A DNA stretch of 64,000 nucleotides, taken from NCBI GenBank assembly GCA_965232015.1, contig OZ246946.1, positions 2,294,001 to 2,358,000 on the forward strand, read 5' to 3'. Numbering within the stretch: the stretch's first letter is position 1; each line of letters begins with the position of its first letter. A program made the position numbers and the translations under genes. This document shows, piece after piece, positions 43,654 to 52,095 of this stretch. The stretch comes from JAJEAO01 sp963667635. Its GTDB lineage: Bacteria > Acidobacteriota > Vicinamibacteria > Marinacidobacterales > Marinacidobacteraceae. Below the pieces are notes generated by a model. That model saw only the letters and a program-made list of their open reading frames with translations, was not told the DNA's origin and ran no database searches.

Positions 43654-44697
43654 ATGAGCCATCTGGTCAAGACATCGAAGCGGCTGCGGTTCGAGAAGAG
43701 CCCGGTCGGAGGCGGCATCACCGACCCGGACATCTTCCTCCGGCGGCGGGCCATCCTGAAGGCGATGGGGGCCGCCGCGGTCGTCGGGCCTTACGCCGCG
43801 GCCTGCGGCGGAAACGCCGAAGCCGCCGAACTGCTCGACATCCCCTACTCGCGGCCGGACGTGTTCCCCGCGAAGAAGAACGAAGACTTTCTCGGGGTCC
43901 CGGAGTCCATCGCCCGCAAGGAAATGACCGCCCGCGAGGTCGCCGGCTCGCACAACAACTTCTACGAGTTCCTCGCCGGGCGCGGGGGCGCGGTGTGGAA
44001 GCTCTCGGGCGACTACCGGCCGGTCCCGTGGCAGGTGGAAGTCACCGGCGAGTGCGCCAGCCCCCGCACGTTCGACCTCGACGACCTGCTCGCGTTCGAC
44101 CACGAAGAGCGGGTTTACCACTTCCGCTGCGTCGAGCGGTGGGCCATGAACGTGCCGTGGACCGGATTCCCGCTCAGCGACCTGCTGAACGCGGTGGAGC
44201 CGAACAGCAACGCCCGGTTCGTCGCGTTCACCTCGCTCAACCGGCCGGAGGAGATGCCGGGGCTGGCCTCGAGCAACTGGTATCCATGGCCCTACCACGA
44301 GGCGCTCCAGATGGACGAGGCGATGAACCCGCTGGCGTTCGTGGCGACCGGGATCTACGGGGATCCGCTGGTGCGGCAGCACGGCGCCCCCATCCGTCTC
44401 GCGATCCCGTGGAAGTACGGCTACAAGGGCCCCAAGGCGGTGGTGAAGGTCGAGCTGACCCGCGAGCGTCCGCCGTTCTTCTGGGAGATGCAGAAGCACG
44501 AGTACGGGTTCCTGTCCAACATCAACCCGAACATCCCGCACCCCCGGTGGAGCCAGGCCGAGTCCTACTGGCTGGACAACCGCGACGCGTTCCCGACGCC
44601 GCTGTTCAACGGCTACGGCGACCTCGTCGGCGACCTGTATCCGGACGAGCCCACGAGCCCGCAGCGTCCGCTCCGCATGGGGCAGACCGCACGCTGA
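43654..44697 (+). CDS. msrP: MsrP/YedY-family molybdopterin sulfoxide reductase, catalytic subunit
   Basis: This 347-residue periplasmic molybdoenzyme has a twin-arginine signal (FLRRRAILKAMGAAAVV) and the sulfite-oxidase-type fold. The Mo-ligand Cys is in YHFRCVERWAMNVPWTGFPL (about residue 160), and IPWKYGYKGPKAVVKVEL is the cofactor-binding hairpin. MsrP reduces methionine sulfoxide in exported proteins. The start at 43,654 follows GGGAGG at good distance. The usual heme partner MsrQ (YedZ) is not next to it; a small DUF423 membrane protein follows instead, so the electron donor is unclear. Confidence 0.9.
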   Translation: MSHLVKTSKRLRFEKSPVGGGITDPDIFLRRRAILKAMGAAAVVGPYAAACGGNAEAAELLDIPYSRPDVFPAKKNEDFLGVPESIARKEMTAREVAGSHNNFYEFLAGRGGAVWKLSGDYRPVPWQVEVTGECASPRTFDLDDLLAFDHEERVYHFRCVERWAMNVPWTGFPLSDLLNAVEPNSNARFVAFTSLNRPEEMPGLASSNWYPWPYHEALQMDEAMNPLAFVATGIYGDPLVRQHGAPIRLAIPWKYGYKGPKAVVKVELTRERPPFFWEMQKHEYGFLSNINPNIPHPRWSQAESYWLDNRDAFPTPLFNGYGDLVGDLYPDEPTSPQRPLRMGQTAR

Positions 44698-44713
44698 CGG
44701 GCTGGTCGCCGGG

Positions 44714-45082
44714 ATGCTCTGGCTGCGCCTCGGCGCGCTCTTCCTGCTGCTCGGAGTCATCTGGGGCGCGTTCGGCGCGCACGCGCTCGAGTCGCGCCTG
44801 ACCGAACGCTCGCTCCGAACGTTCGAGACCGCGGTCCGCTACCACCTGATCCACGGCCTCGGGCTGCTCGCGATCGGGTTCGCCGCCCGGCTCGGGCTCC
44901 CTGCCCCGGTCGAGGCCGCCGGCTGGCTCATGGCCGCGGGCATCGTGCTCTTCTCGGGCAGCCTCTACGGACTGGCGGTCGGCGGCCCGTCGTGGCTCGG
45001 CCCGGTCACGCCGGTCGGGGGCCTCTGCCTCATCGCGGCGTGGGGATGTCTCGCCGTGGCCGCGTTCCGCGCCGCGCCGTGA
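44714..45082 (+). CDS. DUF423 membrane protein
   Basis: This 122-residue protein has four transmembrane helices and the conserved GAFGAHALESRLTERSLRTFETAVRYHLIHGLGLL of the DUF423 (YgdD) family, with FSGSLYGLAV and the final TPVGGLCLIAAW. The function of the family is unknown. It starts 16 bases after msrP and overlaps the next gene by four bases (GTGA), so the three genes form an operon. An electron-transfer role beside MsrP is only a thought, as it has no heme histidine pair. Confidence 0.88.
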   Translation: MLWLRLGALFLLLGVIWGAFGAHALESRLTERSLRTFETAVRYHLIHGLGLLAIGFAARLGLPAPVEAAGWLMAAGIVLFSGSLYGLAVGGPSWLGPVTPVGGLCLIAAWGCLAVAAFRAAP

Positions 45083-45591
45083 GAGCCGACTCCGACCGCA
45101 AGTCGTTCCAGGACCACTACCCCGAGTCCACCCGCTCCTGCTACGGATGCGGGCCGAACAACCCGCGCGGCTACCGCATCCGCAGCTTCTGGGAGGGCGA
45201 CGGGGACGAGCAGGAGGCGGTCTGCCGCTTCACCCCCGAGCCGTTCCACACCGCGGTGCCGGGAGCGGTTTACGGCGGTCTCATCGCGTCGCTGGTGGAC
45301 TGCCACGGCACCGGGACCGCGGCGGCCGCGGCCTATCGGGCGGCGGGCCGGGCGATGGATACGCTGCCGGCGCTCCGCTTCGTCACCGGATCGCTGACCG
45401 TGCGCTACCGGCGCCCTACGCCGACGGGAATGGAGCTGGTGCTGCGGGCGCGGGCCGTCGAAGTCGCGGAGCGGAAAGTGCGCGTCGCGGTGCGGGTGTA
45501 CGCAGGCGATGTGCTGACCGCCGACGGGGAAGTCCTCGCGGTGCGCATCCCCGACGACTGGCTGGTCCGCCTGGCAACGAGCCGTCACTGA
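45079..45591 (+). CDS. PaaI-type hotdog-fold thioesterase
   Basis: This protein of about 170 residues has the hotdog fold: an opening CYGCGPNNPRGYRI with possible metal-binding Cys, VPGAVYGGLIASLVDCHGTGTA containing the active-site Asp, then TGSLTVRYRRPTPTGMELVLRARAV. Such enzymes split acyl-CoA or aryl-CoA thioesters. The GTG start overlaps the DUF423 stop, so it is third in the msrP operon. The CxxCG segment at the N-terminus is seen in a branch of uncharacterised PaaI-like proteins. Confidence 0.85.
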   Translation: MRADSDRKSFQDHYPESTRSCYGCGPNNPRGYRIRSFWEGDGDEQEAVCRFTPEPFHTAVPGAVYGGLIASLVDCHGTGTAAAAAYRAAGRAMDTLPALRFVTGSLTVRYRRPTPTGMELVLRARAVEVAERKVRVAVRVYAGDVLTADGEVLAVRIPDDWLVRLATSRH

Positions 45592-45632
45592 CCTGCTGCC
45601 GCGGCGCCTGCCGGGAGCAACCGTGAGGCGAG

Positions 45633-46070
45633 TCAGCGCGCGAGCAACGGATTCCGGATCTCGATCCCCGGGAACCGGGCGAAGTCGCGGTCCGCGGTCC
45701 AGACTTCGCGAGCTCCGTGCTCGAGCGCCAGTGCCGCGATGTGAGCATCGTGAACAACGTTTCCTGCGGCCCGCCCGCCGTGGACCATCCTGCGCAGGTA
45801 CCGAGCATGGGATGGCCCTTCGCCGAGCGTCACGACAGACGGTGAGCGGAGCAGCATCTCCACCTCCTCCAGCGCCGCGTCCAGGCTGGTTGGGGGATCG
45901 AAAACGCGGGGATGCGTGATGACCCGCAGGAACTCGTAGATGCACGGCCACGGTAGCGCCCACGGCTCCCAACCGGTGGCCAGGCGCCTCAGGAGACTCA
46001 TCGCGCGGGCGTGGTCCGGCAGCTCGGCGCGGTGCGCATAGACCAGGATATTGGTGTCCAGCGCGATCAA
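45633..46070 (-). CDS. PIN-domain toxin (VapC-like), copy 1
   Basis: This 145-residue PIN ribonuclease has its acidic site residues in MIALDTNILVYAHR (Asp 5), CIYEFLRVITH (Glu), VVHDAHIAALALE (Asp) and TADRDFARF (Asp). It ends PGIEIRNPLLAR. The protein is clearly paralogous to the toxin at 51,082, sharing IPWPCI/LPWPCI-EFLRV and EVWT-DRDF-RFPGI. The start codon is TTG, overlapping the antitoxin stop as TTGA. It likely cleaves tRNA or another structured RNA when free. Confidence 0.85.
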   Translation of the reverse strand: MIALDTNILVYAHRAELPDHARAMSLLRRLATGWEPWALPWPCIYEFLRVITHPRVFDPPTSLDAALEEVEMLLRSPSVVTLGEGPSHARYLRRMVHGGRAAGNVVHDAHIAALALEHGAREVWTADRDFARFPGIEIRNPLLAR

Positions 46071-46303
46071 TCCCGCCCCTCCATCAGATCGAAGAGAGAA
46101 GAGCGATCGTCAAGCCGAACACCGGGCCGCAAACGACCCTTCACCGGGCGCCAACGAAAGCGATAGTCACGTCTGGCCGGGCGGCCCTCCAACCAGGACC
46201 GCAGCGCACGCTCAATGACGGCGCGGAGCGCTGTGCCCTCGCTCGCGGCTCGCTCCTTCGCGCGTCGCAGCAGTTCGTCGTTCAGATCCACCGTAGTCCG
46301 CAT
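46067..46303 (-). CDS. VapB-like ribbon-helix-helix antitoxin, copy 1
   Basis: This 78-residue protein starts with a VapB/RHH fold, MRTTVDLNDELLRRAKERAASEGTAL followed by RAVIERALRSWLEG, that binds DNA as a dimer. A basic linker leads to the tail GVRLDDRSSLFDLMEGRD. This tail matches the tail of the antitoxin at 51,552 in 12 of 18 positions, so it is the toxin-binding part. ACACA (46,305-46,309) and TGTGT (46,322-46,326) upstream form an inverted repeat that may be the operator. The next gene on the other strand starts 136 bases away. Confidence 0.82.
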   Translation of the reverse strand: MRTTVDLNDELLRRAKERAASEGTALRAVIERALRSWLEGRPARRDYRFRWRPVKGRLRPGVRLDDRSSLFDLMEGRD

Positions 46304-46438
46304 GACACATAAACATATCGCTGTGTGCACAAATGCGCCACCGGTGATTTCGGGATGGCGCATTGCCCCGGGCCGACGCCCAAGAGGAAGGATCCGGCGG
46401 TAGGCTCGCCTCCGCCCACAGACTCCCCGAGGCCAGCC

Positions 46439-49400
46439 ATGAACCGATTCCGACCCTTCTGCTCCCTGCTCACTCTCGTGCTCCTCCTCCCGGCGGCCCT
46501 GCCCGCCCAGGACGACGCGACCCCGGCCGTCACCGAGGATCTCCTCTCCGGCCTGAAGCTTCGCGGCATCGGGCCGGCGTCCCGCTCCGGCCGGATCGCC
46601 GATGTGACGATGGACCCGAACGACCGCTCCATCTGGTACATGGCCGTCGCTTCCGGCAATGCGTTCAAGACCGTGAACCGGGGCACGACCTGGGAGCCGA
46701 TCTTCGACAACTACCCGGTCTATTCGACATCCACCGTCGTCGTGGATCCGACGAACTCCAACGTGATCTGGCTCGGCACCGGAGAGAACAACGGGCAGCG
46801 CTCGGTGCCCTGGGGCAACGGCGTCTATCGAAGCCGCGACGCCGGCAAGTCCTTCGAGCACATGGGACTCGACGAATCGGAGCACATCGGCAAGATCGTC
46901 CTCGACCCCCGCGACAGCGAAGTCGTTTACGTCGCGTCCCAGGGCCCTCTGTGGCGGTCCGGCGGCGACCGGGGCCTCTACAAGACGACCGACGGGGGCG
47001 AGACCTGGGAGCGCATCCTCCATATTTCGGACGACACCGGGATCAGCGACGTGGTGCTCAATCCACGGCACCCGGACACGCTCTACGCGACCTCGTGGCA
47101 GCGGCGGCGGCACACCGGGATCCAGATCGCCGGGGGCCCCGAGGGCGGGATCCACAAGTCGGACGACGGAGGCGCGACCTGGCGACGCCTCACGCGGGGG
47201 CTCCCGTCACCCGATCGCCACGACATCGGGCGGATCGGACTCGCGATCTCGCCGCACAACCCGGACGTGGTGTACGCGGTGGTCGCCGCCACCGACGACC
47301 AGCGCGGGTTCTATGCCTCGACCGATCGCGGGGAGAGCTGGGAGAAGCGCAGCGACTACTTCCCCACCGACCCGCAGTACTACATGGAGATCTTCCCGGA
47401 TCCGCACCGACCCGGCCGGATCTACTCCATGGACACGTTCACCCATGTCACCGAGGATGACGGCAGGACCTGGCGACGGATCGCGATGGAGTGGATCCAT
47501 GTGGACCATCACGACCTCGAGTTCGATCCGGAAGACCCCGACTATCTGATGATCAGCACCGACGGCGGCCTCTACGAGAGCTGGGACCTCGGACGCAACT
47601 GGAAGTACCACGCCAACCAGGCGATCACCCAGTACTACCGGGTCGGGATAGACAACGCGTTCCCGTTCTACCGGGTGTACGGCGGCACCCAGGACAACGC
47701 CACCATGGCCGGCCCGTCGCGCACGACGAATGTCCACGGCATCCGCAACAGCGACTGGGTGGATGTTCTCGGCGGCGACGGATTCCAGGCGCGCGTGGAT
47801 CCCGAGGATCCCAACATCGTGTACGCCCAGTACCAGTACGCCGGGATCGTCCGCTTCGACCACCGCACCGGAGAACGGACGGAGATCCAGCCGCAGCCCG
47901 AGCCCGACGATCCGCCGCTCAAGTGGAACTGGGACTCGCCGCTCATCATTTCGCCGCACGACAACAAGCGGCTCTACTTCGGCGCGAACCGGCTCTACCG
48001 GAGCGACGACGGGGCGAACACGTGGACTCCGATCAGCGAAGACCTCACCCGCGGGATCGACCGCAACGAGAACCTGGTCGCCATGGGCCGCACCTGGAGC
48101 GTGGACGCGATCTGGCGCAACCGCGCCACTTCGACCTACGGCAACATGGTCGCCCTCGACGAATCGCGCTTCGTCGAAGGGCTGCTGTACACCGGGATGG
48201 ATGACGGCCGCATCCAGATCAGCGACGACGGCGGTTCGGAGTGGCGGACCGTGGACGAGATCCCCGGCGTTCCCGAGTTCACCTACGTCGCCGATCTCCA
48301 CACGTCCCGGCACCAGCCCGACCGGATCTACGCCGTCTTCAACAACCACAAGCAGGGTGACTTCCGACCCTACGTGATGCGCAGCGACGACCGCGGAGTG
48401 ACCTGGGAGAGCATCCAGGGCGACCTGCCCGACGACCAGCTCGCGTGGACGATCGTGGAGGATCCGGTCCGGGAAGGGCTCCTGTTCCTCGGAACCGAGT
48501 TCGGCCTGTTCGTGACCCTCGACGGGGGAGAGCACTGGGTGCGCATGAAGGGAGGCCTCCCCACGATCGCGATCCGGGACCTCGAGATCCAGGAGCGCGA
48601 GAACGACATCGTCCTCGCGAGTTTCGGCCGCAGCTTCTTCATCCTCGACGACTACACGCCGCTGCGCCATCTCTCGGACGAGATGCTCGCGGCCGAGGGC
48701 GCCGTATTTCCGGTCAAGGATCCCTGGATGTACATCGAGGACAACCCGCTGGGCGGACGGGGCAAGTCGCAGCGCGGCGCCGCGTTCTACACCGCCCCCA
48801 ACCCGCCGTTCGGAGCGGTCGTGACCTACACGCTCAGGGACACGGTTCGGAGTCTGCGCGAGGAGCGTCGGGAGAGCGAGCGGGCGGCGGCCGCGGCCGG
48901 GGAGCCCATCCCCTACCCCGCGTGGGAGGAGCTGCGCGCCGAGGACCGCGCCGAGGATCCGGCGGTCTTCGTCGTCATCCGCAATGAAGAGGGCGAGATC
49001 GTCCGCCGCATCGAGGGGCCGAAGACCCGCGGCATCCACCGGGTGGCCTGGGATCTCCGCTACCCCGATCCCGCCGGCGGCAGCCGCGACGGGCCGCTGG
49101 TCATGCCGGCGACCTACACCGCAGAACTCGTCCGCCGCGACGAGAACGGAACCGCGCGCCTCGGCGAACCGCAATCGTTCACGCCGAGAGTGCTCGTCCG
49201 CGAGGGCGTCCCGGCAGCGGATGAGAAGGCCCGCCACGCCTTCCAGCTCGAGGTCGCCGACCTCCAGCGCCGGGTGTTCGGGGCTGTCGAAGCGCTCGGG
49301 GCCTCGATCGAGCGCGTGGAAGCGCTCGCCGGCGCGCTCGATGAATCCGCCGCCGAGGACGACCTGCGCGCCGAAGCGTCAGCGATTCGCGGCGAACTCC

Positions 49401-49681
49401 TCGACCTGCGGGTGCGCTTCCTCGGCGACGACACGGTGCGCTCCCGCGCGGAGGCGACGCTCCCGGGGATGCGGCAGCGCATCCAGCGGGTCGTGGGCGC
49501 GTTCTGGAGCATGAGCGACCCGACGACGACCCACCGGCGTCAGGTCGAGATCGTGCGCGAGGAGTTCGGCGCCGCGAACGCGGAACTCGTCAACCTGGTC
49601 GAGACGCGGCTCGCCGACCTCGAAGCCCGCGCCGACGCAGCCGGCGTGCCCTGGACGCCGGGCCGCCGCCTCCCCCGCTGA
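46439..49681 (+). CDS. Secreted VPS10/sortilin-like BNR-repeat protein
   Basis: This protein of about 1080 residues has a signal peptide (CSLLTLVLLLPAALPAQ). A ten-bladed-type propeller follows, rich in BNR/Asp-box motifs such as SRDAGKSFEHMG, TTDGGETWERI, SDDGGATWRRL, STDRGESWEKR and SDDRGVTWESI. The C-terminal 250 residues form a separate beta and helical region with LRYPDPAGGSRDGPLVMPATYTAEL and a coiled coil. Such proteins are abundant in Gemmatimonadota and Bacteroidota and are often called glycosyl hydrolases, but a catalytic site is not evident; binding or peptide processing is equally possible. I chose the ATG at 46,439 at the signal start. Confidence 0.88.
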   Translation: MNRFRPFCSLLTLVLLLPAALPAQDDATPAVTEDLLSGLKLRGIGPASRSGRIADVTMDPNDRSIWYMAVASGNAFKTVNRGTTWEPIFDNYPVYSTSTVVVDPTNSNVIWLGTGENNGQRSVPWGNGVYRSRDAGKSFEHMGLDESEHIGKIVLDPRDSEVVYVASQGPLWRSGGDRGLYKTTDGGETWERILHISDDTGISDVVLNPRHPDTLYATSWQRRRHTGIQIAGGPEGGIHKSDDGGATWRRLTRGLPSPDRHDIGRIGLAISPHNPDVVYAVVAATDDQRGFYASTDRGESWEKRSDYFPTDPQYYMEIFPDPHRPGRIYSMDTFTHVTEDDGRTWRRIAMEWIHVDHHDLEFDPEDPDYLMISTDGGLYESWDLGRNWKYHANQAITQYYRVGIDNAFPFYRVYGGTQDNATMAGPSRTTNVHGIRNSDWVDVLGGDGFQARVDPEDPNIVYAQYQYAGIVRFDHRTGERTEIQPQPEPDDPPLKWNWDSPLIISPHDNKRLYFGANRLYRSDDGANTWTPISEDLTRGIDRNENLVAMGRTWSVDAIWRNRATSTYGNMVALDESRFVEGLLYTGMDDGRIQISDDGGSEWRTVDEIPGVPEFTYVADLHTSRHQPDRIYAVFNNHKQGDFRPYVMRSDDRGVTWESIQGDLPDDQLAWTIVEDPVREGLLFLGTEFGLFVTLDGGEHWVRMKGGLPTIAIRDLEIQERENDIVLASFGRSFFILDDYTPLRHLSDEMLAAEGAVFPVKDPWMYIEDNPLGGRGKSQRGAAFYTAPNPPFGAVVTYTLRDTVRSLREERRESERAAAAAGEPIPYPAWEELRAEDRAEDPAVFVVIRNEEGEIVRRIEGPKTRGIHRVAWDLRYPDPAGGSRDGPLVMPATYTAELVRRDENGTARLGEPQSFTPRVLVREGVPAADEKARHAFQLEVADLQRRVFGAVEALGASIERVEALAGALDESAAEDDLRAEASAIRGELLDLRVRFLGDDTVRSRAEATLPGMRQRIQRVVGAFWSMSDPTTTHRRQVEIVREEFGAANAELVNLVETRLADLEARADAAGVPWTPGRRLPR

Positions 49682-49685
49682 GCCC

Positions 49686-49991
49686 CTACAGGGTCCGCCC
49701 CTGAACCGACAGCAGACTGACGAGCGCCCCGACGGCTGCCGAGCCCAGAGCGATCAGAACCTCGGGAATCTCCTTGTCATGGACCGGAAAGTAGAAGGCC
49801 GCCGCGACAGAAGCCAGCGCGATGAGACCGAGAAACAGCAGGACGAGTCGGTAGAACACGCGATCTCCGAGGTACGCAGGGACCTTGGGCAGGGGCAGCC
49901 CTTGCGCGTCTGGATCCCCCCAAGCGCCTTCGCCCGTCTCTCGTTCCGGCGACAGGGGCATCCTGGCCGGCCTCTCCGGGCGGTCAGGCAC
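49686..49991 (-). CDS. Small two-helix membrane protein
   Basis: This 101-residue protein has a hydrophilic first half (PERETGEGAWGDPDAQGLPLPK) and then two hydrophobic helices (YRLVLLFLGLIALASVAAAFYF and VLIALGSAAVGALVSLLSVQ). It looks like a holin-sized or effector-sized membrane protein. Its start lies inside the end of the upstream RHH gene (overlap of eight bases), indicating a coupled pair. I know no named family. It is convergent with the BNR protein gene. Confidence 0.65.
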   Translation of the reverse strand: MPDRPERPARMPLSPERETGEGAWGDPDAQGLPLPKVPAYLGDRVFYRLVLLFLGLIALASVAAAFYFPVHDKEIPEVLIALGSAAVGALVSLLSVQGRTL

Positions 49992-50208
49992 CGCTCACTC
50001 CCGGAAGGAGAACCCGCTGGACGGAGCCGTCCTTCTCGCGGATCAGGATTTGCTCTCCGCGTTCCAACCTCCGGGTGAAGTCTTCGGCGATGGCCAGCGC
50101 GCTCGAGACCGCGCTCGCTTTGCTTCGGGAGTGAAGTCGCCTCTGAAGAGCCTCCGTGTGGGCGATATCCCGGTCCGTCAGGTTCATGGTCACCTTGGTC
50201 AGCTTCAT
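49984..50208 (-). CDS. Small ribbon-helix-helix-like protein
   Basis: This 74-residue protein has a strand followed by two helices (VTMNLTDRDIAHTEALQRRL, SRSKASAVSSALAIAEDFTRRLERG), as in ribbon-helix-helix DNA-binding proteins, and a short beta tail (QILIREKDGSVQRVLLP). The ATG at 50,208 follows GAGGAGG perfectly. It overlaps the following membrane-protein gene, an arrangement like antitoxin-toxin or regulator-effector pairs. It is divergent from the EcsC gene, with about 85 bases of AT-richer DNA between, which could hold a shared promoter. Confidence 0.65.
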   Translation of the reverse strand: MKLTKVTMNLTDRDIAHTEALQRRLHSRSKASAVSSALAIAEDFTRRLERGEQILIREKDGSVQRVLLPGVSGA

Positions 50209-50293
50209 GTGGCCTCCTCGCGAGGAGTCGCTCGCGTACGCTGATAATACATACATTCTATGGTTTTCCACCCGGTTCTTGCCCTCGTTTCAC

Positions 50294-51100
50294 ATGACCG
50301 ACGCCGCATCCTCTGAACCCGGCCCTCCAAGGCCGGACCGGGCCCCGCACAACGGCTGGGAGCGAGCAGATTGTTTGGCTCTGCGCGAAGCGAAGTGGAT
50401 CCTCGAGAATCCCGGGCTCGCAGCCCGGCTGGCCAACCTGGTCGGGACGCCCATCGAGAAGGGACTCCAGCGCCTCCCGGCCCGGGTTCGCCGGCAGATC
50501 CCCGCCCTCACGCACCGCGCACTCGATCGCTCGCTCCGCGTCGCGCTCCGAACGGTCCCCCACAATCCGCAATGGCACTCATCGCGGCTGGCGAACCGGG
50601 TCGGCGTCATGGCGACTGGCGGCGCCGGCGGCTTCTTCGGAGTGGCCGGGCTGGCGGCCGAACTGGCGGTCTCGACCACGATCATGCTGCGCGGCATCGC
50701 CGCGATCGCCAGGGAACACGGGGAGGACCCGACGGATCCCGAGGTGCAGGCCGCGTGTCTCGAGGTGTTCGCCCTCGGCGGCCCCACTCCGGGAGACGAC
50801 GGCGTGGATACCGGCTTCTTCGCCGTGAGAGCGGCGTTGGCAAAGGCGCTCGGGGCTCCGGGGGCAGCTCCCGTCGCGGCGAAGGTGATCGCGGCGGTCG
50901 CGAAGCCCTTCGCCATCCGGGTGACGGAAAAGGCGGCCGCCCAGGCGCTCCCGATCATCGGCGCTGCGGGCGGCGCGGCGATCAATGGCGTGTTCATGGC
51001 CCACTTCCAGGCCATGGCCCACGGCCACTTCACGGTGCGGCGGCTGGAACGGAAGTACGGCCCGGAGGCCGTGAAGAAGACCTACGAGTCGCTCGAGTGA
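50294..51100 (+). CDS. EcsC-family protein
   Basis: This protein of about 268 residues has the EcsC pattern: WERADCLALREAKWILENPGLAARL, then ATGGAGGFFGVAGLAAELAVSTTIMLRGIAAIARE and CLEVFALGGP. Late helices KFAI-VTEKAAAQALPIIGAAGGAAINGVFMAHF are Ala/Gly-rich and may insert in the membrane. The family was named for its place beside the EcsAB transporter in Bacillus, but its job is not known. Here it stands alone between two toxin-antitoxin regions. Its stop overlaps the convergent PIN toxin gene by 19 bases. Confidence 0.84.
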   Translation: MTDAASSEPGPPRPDRAPHNGWERADCLALREAKWILENPGLAARLANLVGTPIEKGLQRLPARVRRQIPALTHRALDRSLRVALRTVPHNPQWHSSRLANRVGVMATGGAGGFFGVAGLAAELAVSTTIMLRGIAAIAREHGEDPTDPEVQAACLEVFALGGPTPGDDGVDTGFFAVRAALAKALGAPGAAPVAAKVIAAVAKPFAIRVTEKAAAQALPIIGAAGGAAINGVFMAHFQAMAHGHFTVRRLERKYGPEAVKKTYESLE

Positions 51101-51555
51101 CGCGCGTTGGCCGAGTCGTCTCGCCGCGGGAACGGATTCCTGACGTGAATCCCGGGAAACCGGTGGAAGTCTCGATCTCGGGTCCAGACTTCGCTCACAC
51201 CGTGCTCAACCGCGATCGCCGCGATCTGAGCATCGAAGACCGCGTTTCCAACGACTCGGCTGGTGCGCAACATGCGACGCAGGTGGCGCCAATGCGCTGG
51301 GCCCGGGCCCAGCATGACGACGGATGGGGCAGTGACAAGGGAACCGACGGTGGCAAGGGCATCGGTCAGAGGGGTCGGGGGGTCGAGAATTCCGGTGTGG
51401 GTTACGACCCGCAGGAACTCACTGATGCATGGCCACGGTATCGCCCAGGGCTGCGTGCCGTTCGCCAGCCGATCCAGCAGCACTCTGGCCTGCGTGTGAA
51501 GCGGAAATCCGGACCGATGCGCATAGATGAGGATGTTGGTATCGACAGCGATCAA
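51082..51555 (-). CDS. PIN-domain toxin (VapC-like), copy 2
   Basis: This 157-residue PIN ribonuclease is paralogous to copy 1 at 45,633. The acidic residues are in MIAVDTNILIYAHR (Asp 5), CISEFLRVVTH (Glu), VFDAQIAAIAVEH (Asp) and TRDRDFHRF (Asp). It has a longer C-terminal tail (RRDDSANARHSSDS), which overlaps the end of the EcsC gene. The TTG start overlaps the antitoxin stop as TTGA, exactly as in copy 1. This suggests duplication of the toxin module. Confidence 0.85.
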   Translation of the reverse strand: MIAVDTNILIYAHRSGFPLHTQARVLLDRLANGTQPWAIPWPCISEFLRVVTHTGILDPPTPLTDALATVGSLVTAPSVVMLGPGPAHWRHLRRMLRTSRVVGNAVFDAQIAAIAVEHGVSEVWTRDRDFHRFPGIHVRNPFPRRDDSANARHSSDS

Positions 51556-51989
51556 TCACGCCCCTCCATGACGTCGTAGAGCGCCCCACGATCGGCGATC
51601 CGGACGCCCTGGCGAGCACCGCCAGGCAGGATCGGCCACGTCACCCTGGACGAGATGTCGCGCTTCCGCGTTGCCAGGCGCTCTTCGACGGCGCTCACGA
51701 CCAGCTCCTCGACGGTGACCCCATCTTCCGCCGCTGTCACAGCCGCCCGATCGAGAAGCTGGCGACCCAGCAGCAGGCGCGATCCACCCGGCTCGAGCGC
51801 CGCCGGCGCCGGTCCAGCGGCGGACTCCCGACCCGAGGAAGCCGCCGACGCACGAAACCGCCCCTCGAAATAGTCATCCAGCGCCCGCCGAACGATCTCG
51901 GCAAGCGTCAGCCCGGCGCGGCGCCGGAGCCCGTCGATGCGGCGCCGCTGCTCCGCGGTCAGGTACACCTGCGTCCTTACAGAAGACAT
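51552..51989 (-). CDS. CopG/RHH antitoxin with long linker, copy 2
   Basis: This protein of about 145 residues has an N-terminal CopG-like domain (RTQVYLTAEQRRRIDGLRRRAGLTLAEIVRRALDDYFEG). A second helical segment (AAEDGVTVEELVVSAVEERLATRKRD) follows a Ser/Ala-rich linker, and the tail is GVRIADRGALYDVMEGRD. The tail matches that of copy 1, although the DNA-binding head is of a different type and the protein is almost twice as long. Just upstream, CATACA is repeated 11 bases apart (about 51,987-52,003), a possible operator. The start at 51,989 gives the canonical CopG beginning. Confidence 0.8.
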   Translation of the reverse strand: MSSVRTQVYLTAEQRRRIDGLRRRAGLTLAEIVRRALDDYFEGRFRASAASSGRESAAGPAPAALEPGGSRLLLGRQLLDRAAVTAAEDGVTVEELVVSAVEERLATRKRDISSRVTWPILPGGARQGVRIADRGALYDVMEGRD

Positions 51990-52028
51990 ACAGCGATCAT
52001 ACATCGTTGCGGCTGCTTGCGGCACCCC

Positions 52029-52048
52029 GCCCGTATCGGGAGAACTCG
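52029..52048 (+). repeat. Degenerate interspersed repeat core
   Basis: GCCCGTATCGGGAGAACTCG resembles the type A core but with five differences. It lies in the intergenic space between the CopG antitoxin and the AlbA_2 gene. Alone it would be unconvincing; it is listed because it keeps the CGGGAGAAC heart and an intergenic location. Confidence 0.35.
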
Positions 52049-52095
52049 CCCGCTGACGACCGCCCGGTCCCCGGCGCGGCAGAGTCGGATTCGGT

